DNA of 47,026 nucleotides from CALBTQ01 sp036743315. Its GTDB lineage: Bacteria; Lernaellota; Lernaellaia; Lernaellales; Lernaellaceae. This document shows, one piece after another, positions 15,619 to 25,378 of the stretch. Below the pieces are notes generated by a model, which saw only the letters and a program-made list of their open reading frames with translations, had not been told where the DNA came from and did no database searches. How positions within the stretch are numbered: position 1 is the first letter of the stretch; the number at the start of each line of letters is the position of its first letter. The translations under genes and the position numbers were made by a program. The DNA is taken from the NCBI GenBank assembly GCA_036743315.1, contig DAINPV010000002.1, positions 1 to 47,026 of the forward strand. The letters run 5' to 3'.

Positions 15619-16812
15619 GTGGCGACGTCTCAATTGGCTCTCCATGGCGGAACGCCCGTTCGGAAAAATTTGCTGCCCTACGGTCACCAAAGCATCGACC
15701 GCACGGACATCGAGCATGTCACAAGTGTCCTGACCGGCGACTGGCTGACCCAGGGACCGACGATCGACGAATTCGAAGCCGCCTTCGCCGCAACAATCGG
15801 CCGCCGCTACGCCGTCGCCTTCGCCAACGGCACGGCCGCGCTCCATGGCGCCTGTTACGCGGCCGGATTGCGGCCCGGCGACGAAGCGATCGTCCCGGCG
15901 ATGACCTTCGCCGCAACAGCCAATGCCGCCGCCTACCTGAGGGCTAAACCCGTTTTCGCCGATGTCGATCCGACGACCGGTTTGCTGATTCCCGCAACCC
16001 TTTTCGGCCTGACCTCATCGCGCACACGGGCGATTCTGCCGGTGCATTACGCCGGTTTTCCCGTGGCGATGACACCGGTCATGGAAGTAGCGGAGAAGAT
16101 CGGCGCGGTGGTCATCGAAGACGCCTGTCACGCGCTGATCGCCACCGACCGGGGACGCATCGCCGGCACGTACGGTCACCTGGCCTGTTACAGTTTTCAT
16201 CCGGTCAAGCCGATCACCACCGGCGAGGGCGGCATGGTCGTGACCGACGATAAAACCTATGCCGAGCGCTTGCGCATGTTCCGCACCCACGGCATTGTCA
16301 AGGAGCCGTCCTTCGCCGACGACGTGGGCGGGTGGTATTACGAAATGCGCGACCTGGGCTACAACTACCGCATGACCGACATACAGGCCGCGTTGGGCCT
16401 GGCGCAGTTGAAAAAACTCAAGGCTTTTCTGACCGCCCGCCGACGTCTGGCCGCTATCTATGACCAAGCGTTCGCCGATCTGCCGGGTGTGGCGTTCATC
16501 GCCGAATCGGAAGGGGTTCGTTCGGCCTATCATTTGTATCCGCTGTTGTTCGCCATGGACGAACTGACCTGCGACAAGAAAACGCTTTTTGCCGCGTTGC
16601 GCGCCGAGGGGATCGGTGTGCAGGTGCATTACATTCCGGTCAACGCGCAGCCGTATTACCGGGCGGCCGGATACGATCCGGCGCAGACGCCTGGGGCGCA
16701 GGCGTTTTATGCGCGGGAAATTTCCCTGCCGTTGTTCGCCGCCATGGGCGAGTCGGATGCGCGGGATGTGGTCGAGGCGGTGCATAAAGTGTTGGCCGCT
16801 TTCAGGAGGTGA
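15619..16812 (+). CDS. DegT/DnrJ/EryC1 sugar aminotransferase, PseC-like
   Basis: 397 residues, PLP-dependent aminotransferase of nucleotide-linked keto-sugars. LPYGHQSIDRTDIEHV with LTQGPTIDEFE near the start is the pattern of PseC-type transaminases, which make UDP-4-amino-4,6-dideoxy sugars on the pseudaminate route. IEDACHAL and SFHPVKPITTGEGG complete the fold; K197 forms the PLP Schiff base. AGGAG precedes GTG 15619. Given Gmd upstream, a GDP-perosamine synthase-like activity is an alternative, since the family is hard to split by eye. The PIG-L gene follows after one base. Confidence 0.82.
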   Translation: MATSQLALHGGTPVRKNLLPYGHQSIDRTDIEHVTSVLTGDWLTQGPTIDEFEAAFAATIGRRYAVAFANGTAALHGACYAAGLRPGDEAIVPAMTFAATANAAAYLRAKPVFADVDPTTGLLIPATLFGLTSSRTRAILPVHYAGFPVAMTPVMEVAEKIGAVVIEDACHALIATDRGRIAGTYGHLACYSFHPVKPITTGEGGMVVTDDKTYAERLRMFRTHGIVKEPSFADDVGGWYYEMRDLGYNYRMTDIQAALGLAQLKKLKAFLTARRRLAAIYDQAFADLPGVAFIAESEGVRSAYHLYPLLFAMDELTCDKKTLFAALRAEGIGVQVHYIPVNAQPYYRAAGYDPAQTPGAQAFYAREISLPLFAAMGESDARDVVEAVHKVLAAFRR

Positions 16813-16813
16813 C

Positions 16814-17488
16814 ATGCGCAAGGTAATGGCGATCCTGGCTCATCCCGATGACGAAGTGCTCGGTTGCGGCGGGACGCTCGCTAAAATGGCCGACCATGGC
16901 GACCAGGTGCTGTTGTTGATTTGCGGCGAAGGCCTGACTGCCCGGACGAACGTCAAGGTCGATGAATTGCGCGCGCTGGATGACGATCTGCAAAACGCGG
17001 CGAAAATTCTGGGCGCGACCGACGTGTTTCATCTGGATTGGCCCGACAACTCCTTCGACAGTCGCGAACTGCTGACGCTCATTCGCGCCATCGAGGAAAT
17101 CGCCTTGCCCTTTGCGCCCGAGGTGGTTTTTACGCACCACGGCGGCGATTTGAATATCGATCATCGCTATGTGCACGAGGCGGTGATGTCCTGCTTCCGT
17201 CCGCTGCCGGCGCGCCCGCGGCCGCTGTTGCTGGCGGTGGAGGTGGCGTCGAGCACCGGGTGGGCGGCGCCGACGCTGGACCGGGTTTTTCAGCCGAATT
17301 TTTTCTCCGAGGTCACTGAAACTCTGGAGCGAAAGATACAAGCGATGACCGCCTATCGCACCGAAGGGCAGGTCTGGCCGCATCCGCGTTCGCCCGAAGC
17401 GATTCGCGCCTGGGCGCAACGCTGGGGCAGTCTGGTCGGCGTGGCGGCCGCAGAGCCGTTTATGGTGCTGCGCGGATTTTTAACTTGA
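16814..17488 (+). CDS. PIG-L/LmbE-family deacetylase
   Basis: 224 residues. Near the N-terminus AILAHPDDEVLGCGGTL carries the zinc-binding HPDDE motif, and FTHHGGDLNIDHRYVHEAV supplies the second half of the metal site. The family removes acetyl groups from GlcNAc-type sugars or conjugates. Here it most likely acts on a sugar or nucleotide-sugar of the surrounding polysaccharide pathway (inference from context). The ribosome site AGGAGGT is inside the aminotransferase's last codons, and the two genes are separated by one base. Confidence 0.85.
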   Translation: MRKVMAILAHPDDEVLGCGGTLAKMADHGDQVLLLICGEGLTARTNVKVDELRALDDDLQNAAKILGATDVFHLDWPDNSFDSRELLTLIRAIEEIALPFAPEVVFTHHGGDLNIDHRYVHEAVMSCFRPLPARPRPLLLAVEVASSTGWAAPTLDRVFQPNFFSEVTETLERKIQAMTAYRTEGQVWPHPRSPEAIRAWAQRWGSLVGVAAAEPFMVLRGFLT

Positions 17489-17649
17489 CCGAAAAATACG
17501 GTGTTTTCTCGTAGGTTTTCTTATGCTTTAATGCGCCGCGAATCATGAATCCGGCAACCTAATCCAAACGACGGCGCGCGACGGTGTTGGCTGTTCAAGC
17601 AACGAAGCGTTTCCGCCGGGGCTCGAGACCATAGACACGGGAGAGGCAC
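17489..17649. other. intergenic leader before the Wza-like gene
   Basis: 161 bp with no credible ORF. TTGACC at 17485-17490 overlaps the end of the PIG-L gene and could be a -35, but no good -10 follows. GAGAGG precedes the GTG start of the export gene. Confidence 0.3.
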
Positions 17650-19290
17650 GTGAACCGGTTGACCCGTCCTTTGATCAAATGGACGCTGATCCTCGTCATC
17701 TTCGCCACGGCGCAACCCTGGGCGCTGCCGACGTTGTCCTGGGCCCAGCAAACCGATGACGACCAACGCACGTCTTCCTTGCCGATCCCTTCACTGAACA
17801 CCGACCTGAGCGGACAGGGCGCCGAAGCCTTGCAGGAAAGCATGCGCGAGGGTCTGCTGAGCGCCGGGGAGGACATCGCTTTCGCCGGACCGATCGATCC
17901 GCAGCAGTACATCGTGGGCGTCGGTGATCGCTTCGTGTTGCATTTCTGGGGTGAAAAGAACGAGTCCGTGCCCTTGATCGTTTCGCCGGAAGGTTTTTTG
18001 TTCGTGCCTAACATCGGCACGATCCGCGTGGCCGACAAACCGCTGGCGCAGGCCAAAGCCGAGGTCGGCGACCAGGTGAGACGCATCTACCGCAACCTGA
18101 GTTTCGAGTTGTTTTTGCAGACGCCGCGCAAGTTCAAGGTACAGGTCATCGGGCTGGTGAAAAAGCCCGGCGCCTACGTCGCCGACCCGACGATCCGCCT
18201 CGCCGAGATCCTGCGCGAGGCCGGCGGCTTCGTCGAGCGCGGCAGCGAGCGCCGCATCGAGATCCGTCATCGCGACGGTACGCGCGCCTTCGGCGATCTG
18301 GTCCGTTGGCGCCGCACCGGCGAGGAGGTGATCAATCCGACCCTGCGCGACGGCGACGTGATTTTCGTTCCGCCCATCCAAACGCTGGTGCATCTGCGCG
18401 GCACGACCGTCAAACGCGGCGCGTACGAACTGCTGGACGGCGAGGACCTGCACGACGTGGTGTTCTGGATCGGTCTGGGCTTGACCTCCGAAACCAGTTT
18501 CCAGGATGAGGCGCAGATCGTGCGCATCGGCGATGACGAGCGCCGGCGGGTCGTCGTGTTCGATCTGGCCAAACTCAAGGAAGATCGCGCCTACGCGCGC
18601 GGCTTCGATTTGCGCGACGGCGACATCGTCAGCATTCCGTCGATCGCCTTGATTCAAAACGTGGTGTTGGTGCGCGGCGCGATTTTCGGCGTCGGCGAAG
18701 AGAGCCTGGCCAAGCGAAGCCGCACGGAAACCGAAGGACCCCTGCTGGAAACGACCGACACCTTCGAGTTGCGCGAGGGTGAGAAGGTTTATGACGTGCT
18801 GCAAAAAACCGGCGGCGTTACGCCCTGGGCCGATCTGGCCAACTGCTACATCGAGCGCTCGGTCGCCGGCCAGGCGGGGACCCAGATCATCAATATCGAT
18901 TTGAACAAAATGCTCATCGCCCGCGATTTTACCGATAACATCCCGCTGGTCCCGGGCGATATTCTGAACATCCCCAGCAAGATCGATCGCGTGTTCGTCG
19001 TCGGCGAAGTCGCCGTACGCGGACCCCAGGAGTACCTCGCCAACCATCCGGCGCATGAGTACATCGGCCGGGCGGGGGGGCCGACCTCGCGCGCTTCGAT
19101 GTGGCGCGCCAAGGTCATCCGGCGCAATGGGAACGAACTGGATTACGATCCGCAAATGGTCATCCAACCCGGCGACACCATTCTCGTGCCGGAAACGCGC
19201 ATGAAGTGGTGGCAGGACTATTGGACGATCCTGATCGGCGCGGCTACGCTGGCGTTGGCCGGTTTCACCGCATACAACACGAGCAAGTAG
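17650..19290 (+). CDS. Wza-like polysaccharide export protein with SLBB domains
   Basis: 546 residues. A signal peptide (hydrophobic run then LSWAQQ) is followed by a polysaccharide export domain (YIVGVGDRFVLHFWGEKN to ~RNLSFELFL). Several SLBB/ubiquitin-like domains follow, seen as repeated V...GxVxxPGxY and LRDGDVIFVPPI patterns. A C-terminal hydrophobic helix (DYWTILIGAATLALAGFTAY) ends the protein. It is not an obvious lipoprotein, unlike E. coli Wza. The C-terminal helix could cross the outer membrane as in Wza's helical barrel. Starts at GTG 17650 after GAGAGG. The chain-length gene follows 11 bp later. Confidence 0.87.
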   Translation: MNRLTRPLIKWTLILVIFATAQPWALPTLSWAQQTDDDQRTSSLPIPSLNTDLSGQGAEALQESMREGLLSAGEDIAFAGPIDPQQYIVGVGDRFVLHFWGEKNESVPLIVSPEGFLFVPNIGTIRVADKPLAQAKAEVGDQVRRIYRNLSFELFLQTPRKFKVQVIGLVKKPGAYVADPTIRLAEILREAGGFVERGSERRIEIRHRDGTRAFGDLVRWRRTGEEVINPTLRDGDVIFVPPIQTLVHLRGTTVKRGAYELLDGEDLHDVVFWIGLGLTSETSFQDEAQIVRIGDDERRRVVVFDLAKLKEDRAYARGFDLRDGDIVSIPSIALIQNVVLVRGAIFGVGEESLAKRSRTETEGPLLETTDTFELREGEKVYDVLQKTGGVTPWADLANCYIERSVAGQAGTQIINIDLNKMLIARDFTDNIPLVPGDILNIPSKIDRVFVVGEVAVRGPQEYLANHPAHEYIGRAGGPTSRASMWRAKVIRRNGNELDYDPQMVIQPGDTILVPETRMKWWQDYWTILIGAATLALAGFTAYNTSK

Positions 19291-19301
19291 GTGGGGCGAC
19301 G

Positions 19302-20519
19302 ATGGCAGGTTTGAAGGAAATCCGGCGTACGCTCGGCGGCAATCGACGATGGATCGTCCGCGTGACCTTGCTGGTCACCGCGTTCTCGATGCTGCTGTGG
19401 CTGGTGCGGCCGACCACCTACCGCGCCGAAACGACGCTGATGCCCATCGAGGAAGACCAGGGGATGATGGGCATGGTTTCGGGCATGCTCAACTCGAGCG
19501 GCTTGGGCGGACTGATGCGGCAGATCGGCGGCAATACGGCCGTCGACCGGCTCACGAACATGCTCAACAGCCGCACCCTGGCCGAGATGGTCATCGACAA
19601 CGGACAATTGTTGCCGCTGATTCATCCGCGCAAATGGGACAAACAAAAAAACGACTGGAAAAATCCCAAACGGCCGCCGAGCCGGCAGGAAACCGTCAAG
19701 TGGTTCCGCAGCGACGCGGTTTCCGTGTGGGAAAGCGAAATGGAACTGCTGCATGTGACGGTCACCTGGCCGGGCACGGCGGCGAAAACGGCGGAGATCG
19801 CCAACCTCATTCCGCAGTCGTTGGAAGCGTTCATCAACGAAACCAGCGTGTCGGTCGCGCGTAAAAATCGCGAATTCGTCGGTGAGCGGCTGGACCAAGC
19901 GAAAACGGAGCTGACCGCCAAGGAAGAGGCGTTCCGCGAATTTCAGGAAGAGCATAAAATCTATAGCTTCGACGCGCAGGCGGAAACGGCGATGCAGACC
20001 GTCGCCCAATTGCAGGGGCAGTTGATTGCCAAGGACGTCGAGTTGGGCATGCTGCGGCGCTTCACCACCGGCGACAATCCGCGCGTGCGTTTGCTGCGCG
20101 GCGAGATCGCCGAACTGCGCCGCCAGATCGAAAAGTTGGAAGGGAAACAACCGGCCGATCCGAGTTCGTTTTTTCCCGCCTTGGCCGACGCGCCGACGTT
20201 GGGCGTGCAATACCTCCGCCTTAAACGCGACTTGCTGATTGCGGAAAAGGTGTTCGAATTGCTGACGCAGCAGTTCGAGCTGGCCAAGATCGACGAGGCT
20301 CGTCGGCGCACCTTGTTCCAGGTGATCGACCGCGCCGACGTGCCCGAGAAGCGCCACAGCCCGTTGTGGTGGGCGCATCTGCTCGGTGGTCTGATCCTGG
20401 GTTTCTTCGGAGCCGTGGGCGCGTTGCTGGGCGGACCGGCGGTCTCGAAATTCTTGCGGGATATCCGCCGGCCGAACGCGGCGAAAACCCCGGACAACAT
20501 GGAAAAACGGAACGAATAA
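19302..20519 (+). CDS. Wzz-family polysaccharide chain-length/co-polymerase protein
   Basis: 405 residues. An N-terminal membrane helix (VTLLVTAFSMLLWLV) is followed by a Wzz domain (TYRAETTLMPIEED). A long periplasmic helical region follows (ELTAKEEAFREFQEEHKIY; IAELRRQIEKLEGKQ) and then the GNVR-type end with a second membrane helix (HLLGGLILGFFGAVGALLG). No C-terminal Walker kinase domain is present, so it is a PCP-1 or PCP-3-like protein rather than a BY-kinase fusion. It should set polymer length and pair with the Wza-like exporter just upstream. A Gly/Met-rich stretch (MMGMVSGMLNSSGLGGLM) is conspicuous at ~50-70. Confidence 0.86.
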   Translation: MAGLKEIRRTLGGNRRWIVRVTLLVTAFSMLLWLVRPTTYRAETTLMPIEEDQGMMGMVSGMLNSSGLGGLMRQIGGNTAVDRLTNMLNSRTLAEMVIDNGQLLPLIHPRKWDKQKNDWKNPKRPPSRQETVKWFRSDAVSVWESEMELLHVTVTWPGTAAKTAEIANLIPQSLEAFINETSVSVARKNREFVGERLDQAKTELTAKEEAFREFQEEHKIYSFDAQAETAMQTVAQLQGQLIAKDVELGMLRRFTTGDNPRVRLLRGEIAELRRQIEKLEGKQPADPSSFFPALADAPTLGVQYLRLKRDLLIAEKVFELLTQQFELAKIDEARRRTLFQVIDRADVPEKRHSPLWWAHLLGGLILGFFGAVGALLGGPAVSKFLRDIRRPNAAKTPDNMEKRNE

Positions 20520-20520
20520 C

Positions 20521-21774
20521 GTGGAACCGAAACTCGCGTTTGGCGATGATTACCATTATCCGCCGGAATTGCTCGACCTGCTGCGTCGCCTCGTGCAGAC
20601 GTCCGACGACTCGGTCGTCCGCAGTCTGATTCTGTTGGGCAGCACCTCGCGCGGGGAATTTTCCTGGCACAGTCGCGACGGCCGCTTTCTTCCTTTGTCC
20701 GATATCGAATTGCTGGTGGTGACGCACGATCATTTCTCGGGGCGAAAGCAACGCGACATGATGCGCCGGTGGGAGGAGATCGAAACGAGCACTGGTGCCC
20801 AATCGCCGTCGTTCCATTTGGATTGTTCCTTTTTGAATTTGCGTAAACTGCGCACCCTGCCGACGATCTTCCGCACCTTCGAAACCAAGGTGACCGGCAA
20901 GGTGATCGCCGGCGAAAACCTGCTGCCGGAAATCCCGGACGTTTCGTTGGCAACACTCGACTGGCGCGATCTGAACGAGATTCTCATCTGGCGCCTGTGG
21001 TCGATGTGGTTGTACATGCCGCTGCAATTCATCGACCGGCGCGGCGAACTGCCGCCCGATCTGGATCGCGCCTATGCTTACGTCGTCGCGCGCAACCTGT
21101 TGGACCTGCCGTCGTGGATGCTGCCGCGCGCCGGGTTCCTGCTTGCCGGCTTCGGTCCGCGCCTGCGCAAGATGGCCGAAATCTGCGACGAACTGCCGAT
21201 TTGCCAGCAAATGAAAAGCGAGCTGCTGCCGCTGCTGGATCATTGCTATGCGATCAAGATGGGTCGCGAGGAACCGCAGGGCGCGTTGGCACTGTATCGT
21301 CAAGCGGGCCGGGCCTTTCGCCTGTGTTGGAGCGAACTGGCCGGCGGACAACCGGCCGACGATCATGAACGGCCGATCAAGCGCAACAGCCGCAAACTGT
21401 TCGTCGATTGGCACTGGCGGCGCAAAGGGCACGAGGCCCGCACGATTATAAAAAATCTCGACCACTTGTGGGTCGGCTATTCCATGCTCTGGATGACGCG
21501 CCCCAAATACGGCCCAATGCTCAACCTGCTCATCCGCGTGCACCGGGCGGTCGAACAGCATCTGGACCGCAACGAGGACGATGCCGCCGCCGATCTCGAA
21601 GCCGCCTATCGTCACCTGCGCGGTTTCGCGCTGCACGACAGCGTGATTCCCGGTTGGTCGGCGCTGTTGTTTGCTGACAAAGTCGCCAACCTGCGCCGCG
21701 TGTTTTTGCACTTCATGTACGACTACTTTCCCTCGGTGGCGGCGAAGAAGGACTATTTGGAGAACCTTCTATGA
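20521..21774 (+). CDS. nucleotidyltransferase-fold protein of unknown substrate
   Basis: 417 residues. The first ~120 residues match the minimal Pol-beta nucleotidyltransferase fold: LILLGSTSRGEF, then a 15-residue loop, then LSDIELLVV (DxE metal pair), then a third acidic position in FHLDCSF. The remainder is helical, rich in Trp/Arg/Leu, and unfamiliar. All three metal positions are present, so activity is plausible. Starts at GTG 20521 one base after the Wzz-like stop and overlaps the next gene by 4 bp (ATGA). Position between the length regulator, a phosphodiesterase-superfamily enzyme and the flippase suggests a role in attaching a phospho- or nucleotidyl-linked group to the glycan. This is inference. 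Confidence 0.62.
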   Translation: MEPKLAFGDDYHYPPELLDLLRRLVQTSDDSVVRSLILLGSTSRGEFSWHSRDGRFLPLSDIELLVVTHDHFSGRKQRDMMRRWEEIETSTGAQSPSFHLDCSFLNLRKLRTLPTIFRTFETKVTGKVIAGENLLPEIPDVSLATLDWRDLNEILIWRLWSMWLYMPLQFIDRRGELPPDLDRAYAYVVARNLLDLPSWMLPRAGFLLAGFGPRLRKMAEICDELPICQQMKSELLPLLDHCYAIKMGREEPQGALALYRQAGRAFRLCWSELAGGQPADDHERPIKRNSRKLFVDWHWRRKGHEARTIIKNLDHLWVGYSMLWMTRPKYGPMLNLLIRVHRAVEQHLDRNEDDAAADLEAAYRHLRGFALHDSVIPGWSALLFADKVANLRRVFLHFMYDYFPSVAAKKDYLENLL

Positions 21775-22883
21775 ACGCGCCGCAGCCGGCGCTGATCGTG
21801 TTTCTCGACAGCCTGCCGCATCGTGTCGTCCCGGCGATGCCTTTTCTCTCGACGCTGCCCTACGGACCGTTGCGCCCCGGTTTTGGTTATTCGATGAATA
21901 TTAAGGCTGAACTGTTCGCCGGGCTGACGCCGGAAAATTTGGGCGTTCTCGGTTCGTGGAATCCGACGAGCCGCGCGCCGCTGGCGCATCGCCTGCTGGG
22001 TTGGCTGGCGCCGCTGGATAAAATTCCGTTCACGGCGCGATGGTTGCGACGGCTGGGTCATCGCGCGTTTCGACGCCCGCTGGCTTGGGTGCCGTTTCAT
22101 CTGCTCAAATATTTCGCGCATTACGAGGTCAACGCCTACCAGCGCGAGTTTCCGCACCCGACGATTCTGCAAACGCCCGGCGCGCAACGGTTGCTGTACC
22201 GCGACTTTCCGCCCGGGCCGCAACGCGACGAGGCGCTGTTTGCCTCGGCGGCCGCGCGGGTGGATCGGGTCGAATCGCTGTTGTTCATCGCCAGCGCCGA
22301 TCTGGATCACACGGGTCATCTGTACGGTGTGGGCGCGCCGGCGTACCGGGACAAAATCGCCGCCCTCGACGCCGCGCTGGCCCGGCTGGTCGAAACGTGG
22401 CGCGCGCGTTTCGCCGACGCGCCGATCGTCGTGTTGTCCGACCACGGCATGTCGAACGTGACCGCGAACGTCGACCTGGCGATCGAGCGGCGGTTCGGAC
22501 CGATGCGGCCCGACCGCTACCTGGCTGCGCTGGATGCGACGATGGTGCGCTTCTGGTTTCGCAACACGACGCTGCGTGATGAAATCGCCGCCTTCCTCGC
22601 CGAACAGCCGCACGTCACGGTGCTCAACGAGGCGCAACGCGCCGGCTTCGGTTTGCGTACCGAACGTCTCGGCGAGTTGATCGCCTTGCTCGACGAGGGG
22701 CACGTGGTATGCCCCAGTTTCTATTTCCGCGAACCGCCGCAGGGCATGCATGGCTATCATCCGGATGCGCCGGGGCAGACCGCCGTGTTTGCCGCGCAAA
22801 ACGTGCCGACGCCTTTGCCGCAAAGCGCCGCCGAGGTCTTTCCCTATTTGCAGACGCTGCTGGGGCGGGAGAACGCGACATGA
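21771..22883 (+). CDS. alkaline-phosphatase-superfamily phosphodiesterase-like protein
   Basis: 370 residues. Metal-ligand motifs of the type I phosphodiesterase/nucleotide pyrophosphatase group are in order: Asp in IVFLDSL, a nucleophile region around GYSMNIKAELFAGLTPENLG, ASADLDHTGHLYG (Asp/His), VLSDHGMSN (Asp-His) and a final His in MHGYHPDAPG. There is no signal peptide, so it is likely cytosolic. The nucleophile seems to be Ser rather than the commoner Thr, and the following TGxxPxxHG is altered to AGLTPENLG. Substrate is unknown; a sugar-phosphate, lipid-phosphate or nucleotide-sugar is likely from context. ATGA overlaps link it to both neighbours. Confidence 0.72.
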   Translation: MNAPQPALIVFLDSLPHRVVPAMPFLSTLPYGPLRPGFGYSMNIKAELFAGLTPENLGVLGSWNPTSRAPLAHRLLGWLAPLDKIPFTARWLRRLGHRAFRRPLAWVPFHLLKYFAHYEVNAYQREFPHPTILQTPGAQRLLYRDFPPGPQRDEALFASAAARVDRVESLLFIASADLDHTGHLYGVGAPAYRDKIAALDAALARLVETWRARFADAPIVVLSDHGMSNVTANVDLAIERRFGPMRPDRYLAALDATMVRFWFRNTTLRDEIAAFLAEQPHVTVLNEAQRAGFGLRTERLGELIALLDEGHVVCPSFYFREPPQGMHGYHPDAPGQTAVFAAQNVPTPLPQSAAEVFPYLQTLLGRENAT

Positions 22884-24139
22884 TCCGCCGCCACCAACAG
22901 GCGCTGTTCGCCGTGCTCGATCGCGGTCTGGCGGCCGCCGCCGGACTGATGGTCGTCTTCGCGCTTACTCGTTTGCTGGGCGCGAAGTTGTACGGTGTGT
23001 TCGTGCTCGCCGAAACGATCCAGATATTGATGGCGTTGGCGATTGAGCAATCGCCCGGACAGGCGCTGATTTTCCTGACCGCGAACAAAGACGACGAAAA
23101 CGCGTTCAATGACGCCCTGCGCTCAGTGCTTTGGGTCAAGTTGCTGACGTTCGTCGCGTTGTACGCGCTGTTGGAAATTGCCGCGCCTTGGATTGCCGCC
23201 GCCTTCGACGAACCGCAATTGACGGTGCTGTTGCGCCTCTTGCCGCTGAGCACGGCGGGTTTGATTTTCCTGGGCACGGCCAACCAGGTGTTGATCGTGC
23301 GGCAACGGTTGCAGATCGTCGCGCGCAACGATGCGACGATGTTCGCCTGCCTTGCCTTTTTCTTCGCCGTCGGCTGGCTGCTGGGACTGATCGACTCGCC
23401 GTTGGGCGGTATGATCGCGTTGGCGCTCGGCCGGTTGGCCGCCGGCGCGTTGGCGACGCTGAGCATTTTGCCCGCATGGCGCAAGGCGTGGAGGGGCGGG
23501 CGCGCCACCCAGGTGATGGAGGCGCTGCGCTTCGGCGTGCTGAGCCTGGCCAACACGTTGGGCGTGTTCGTTTACACCAAGGCCGACATTCTGCTGCTGG
23601 GTCTGCTGGCAAGCAAAGCCTCGGTCGGCGTGTACGGCGCCTGCGTGACCGCGCTGGCTTACTACCGCGTGGTAGCCGATGCAATGAACCTGATCGTCTT
23701 TCCGCGCATCGCCGCCCGGCGCGAGGAAAATCCGGAAACGGTGCGTCGTTCGGTGATCAGGCTCTATTCCGGGGGCGTCATTTTCGGCGTGGCCATGGGT
23801 CTGCCGGCCAGCCTGGCGATATTTTATTATCACGAAACATTGTTGCGGCTGGTCTTCGGTGAGGAATATGTCGTCGGCGCGTCTGTGTTGATCGTCTTCG
23901 GCGTATGGGGATTGCTGCTGCCGTTTTACCGGCTCGCCGGCTCGGTGCTCAACGGGCTGGGACATCCGGGGGACAATGCGAAAACCACGCTGCTGGTCGG
24001 CGCGCTCAATGTGGCGCTCAATGTACCGTTGATTTTATGGTTGGACATGTTCGGCGCGGCGCTGGCCAGCATCGCGTCCAACGCGATCGGCCTGACGCTG
24101 CTGATGCGCCATGTCGTACGGCGGACGACTCACTCGTAA
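22880..24139 (+). CDS. Wzx-like polysaccharide flippase
   Basis: 419 residues with 12 or so membrane helices and the oligosaccharide-flippase (MOP superfamily) pattern. It opens with an arginine-flanked helix (AVLDRGLAAAAGLMVVFALTRLLG followed by YGVFVLAETI) and ends GHPGDNAKTTLLVGALNVALNVPLIL. It should move lipid-linked sugar units across the inner membrane. It begins with ATGA overlap and is last in the polysaccharide operon. Its end overlaps the convergent ABC permease gene by 10 bp. No Wzy polymerase was recognised in the window. Confidence 0.85.
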   Translation: MIRRHQQALFAVLDRGLAAAAGLMVVFALTRLLGAKLYGVFVLAETIQILMALAIEQSPGQALIFLTANKDDENAFNDALRSVLWVKLLTFVALYALLEIAAPWIAAAFDEPQLTVLLRLLPLSTAGLIFLGTANQVLIVRQRLQIVARNDATMFACLAFFFAVGWLLGLIDSPLGGMIALALGRLAAGALATLSILPAWRKAWRGGRATQVMEALRFGVLSLANTLGVFVYTKADILLLGLLASKASVGVYGACVTALAYYRVVADAMNLIVFPRIAARREENPETVRRSVIRLYSGGVIFGVAMGLPASLAIFYYHETLLRLVFGEEYVVGASVLIVFGVWGLLLPFYRLAGSVLNGLGHPGDNAKTTLLVGALNVALNVPLILWLDMFGAALASIASNAIGLTLLMRHVVRRTTHS

Positions 24140-25378
24140 TGCAGCGCTTCGATGGGATCCAGTTGCGCGGCTTTGCGCGCCGGGTAGACGCCGAAAAATA
24201 TCCCCACGCCCACTGAGAAACCGACGGCCAACACGATCGAACTCAGCGAGAAGGCGATGGGCAGCGCGTCGGTGAGCCTGCCCACGAGCAATAACAGCCC
24301 CACCGCCAGCGCGATGCCGATGATGCCGCCCAGGGCCGAGAGCGTCATCGCCTCGATGAGGAACTGGCGCGAGATGTCGCGGTTGCGCGCGCCCAGCGCT
24401 TTGCGCACGCCGATTTCGCGCGTGCGCTCGCGCACCGACACGAGCATGATGTTCATGATGCCGATGCCGCCCACGAGCAACGAAATCGCGGCGATGCCGA
24501 TGGCGGCGAAGAAGATCGAGCCGGTCAGGCTGTTGTAGCTGCGCATCAAGCTGTCGCGCGTAACCAGCTCGAAGTCGTCTTCCTGGGTCAGCTTGAGTTT
24601 GTGCCGCACGCGCATCAGGGCGCGCACTTCGTCCATCGCGCGGACGAGCGGCACGCCTTCCTTGGCTTTGAGCATGATTTCCAATTGGTCGCGGACGTCC
24701 CATTTGCGCAGATAGGCGCCCAGTGGAATGGCTACAAAGTTGTCGCGGCTTTCGCCGAAAATCGAGCCGAGACGCTCGACCACGCCGATCACCCGGTAAC
24801 GGTCGGCGCGCACTCGGATGGTGCGCCCGACCGGCGAACCGTAGGGGAAGAGGCGCTCGACGACGTCCCAACCCAACACCGCGACGCGGCTGCCGGACAT
24901 GGCTTCGCGTTCGGTAAAGTTGCGGCCGATGTCCAGCGTCATGCCGGAGACGGGAATGTAGTTGTCGGTGGTCGCGGCGATGCCCACGGTCGGATCTGTT
25001 TTATTGCCGCCGCCGCGGATAATCTCGCCCCACCATTGATAAACCATCGGGCTGACGGTCTCGATCGACGGGCAATTCTTGCGGATCGCGTCGGCGTCCT
25101 CGATCGTCAGATCGGTGCGGCGGCGAAATTTACCGTAGTCGAAAGTGATCACGATCGCCGGGTATTTTTGCAGCGTGAACACGTCCGAGCCGAAGCGGCC
25201 GAACTCCTTGGCGACGATTTGATTGATGCCACCGACCACTGTCATCATCGCGATGACCGTCGCCACGCCGATGATGATGCCCAGGCTGGTCAGACCCGCG
25301 CGCAGCTTGTTGGCGGCGATGGCGCGCATGGCGACCTTGATGTTTTCCCAGAGGCTGATTTTACGCTGCACTTGCGCT

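Noticed and set aside
20221..21711. Long minus-strand reading frame of 496 codons
   Set aside because: It is the shadow of the Wzz-like and nucleotidyltransferase-fold genes; composition is non-protein-like.
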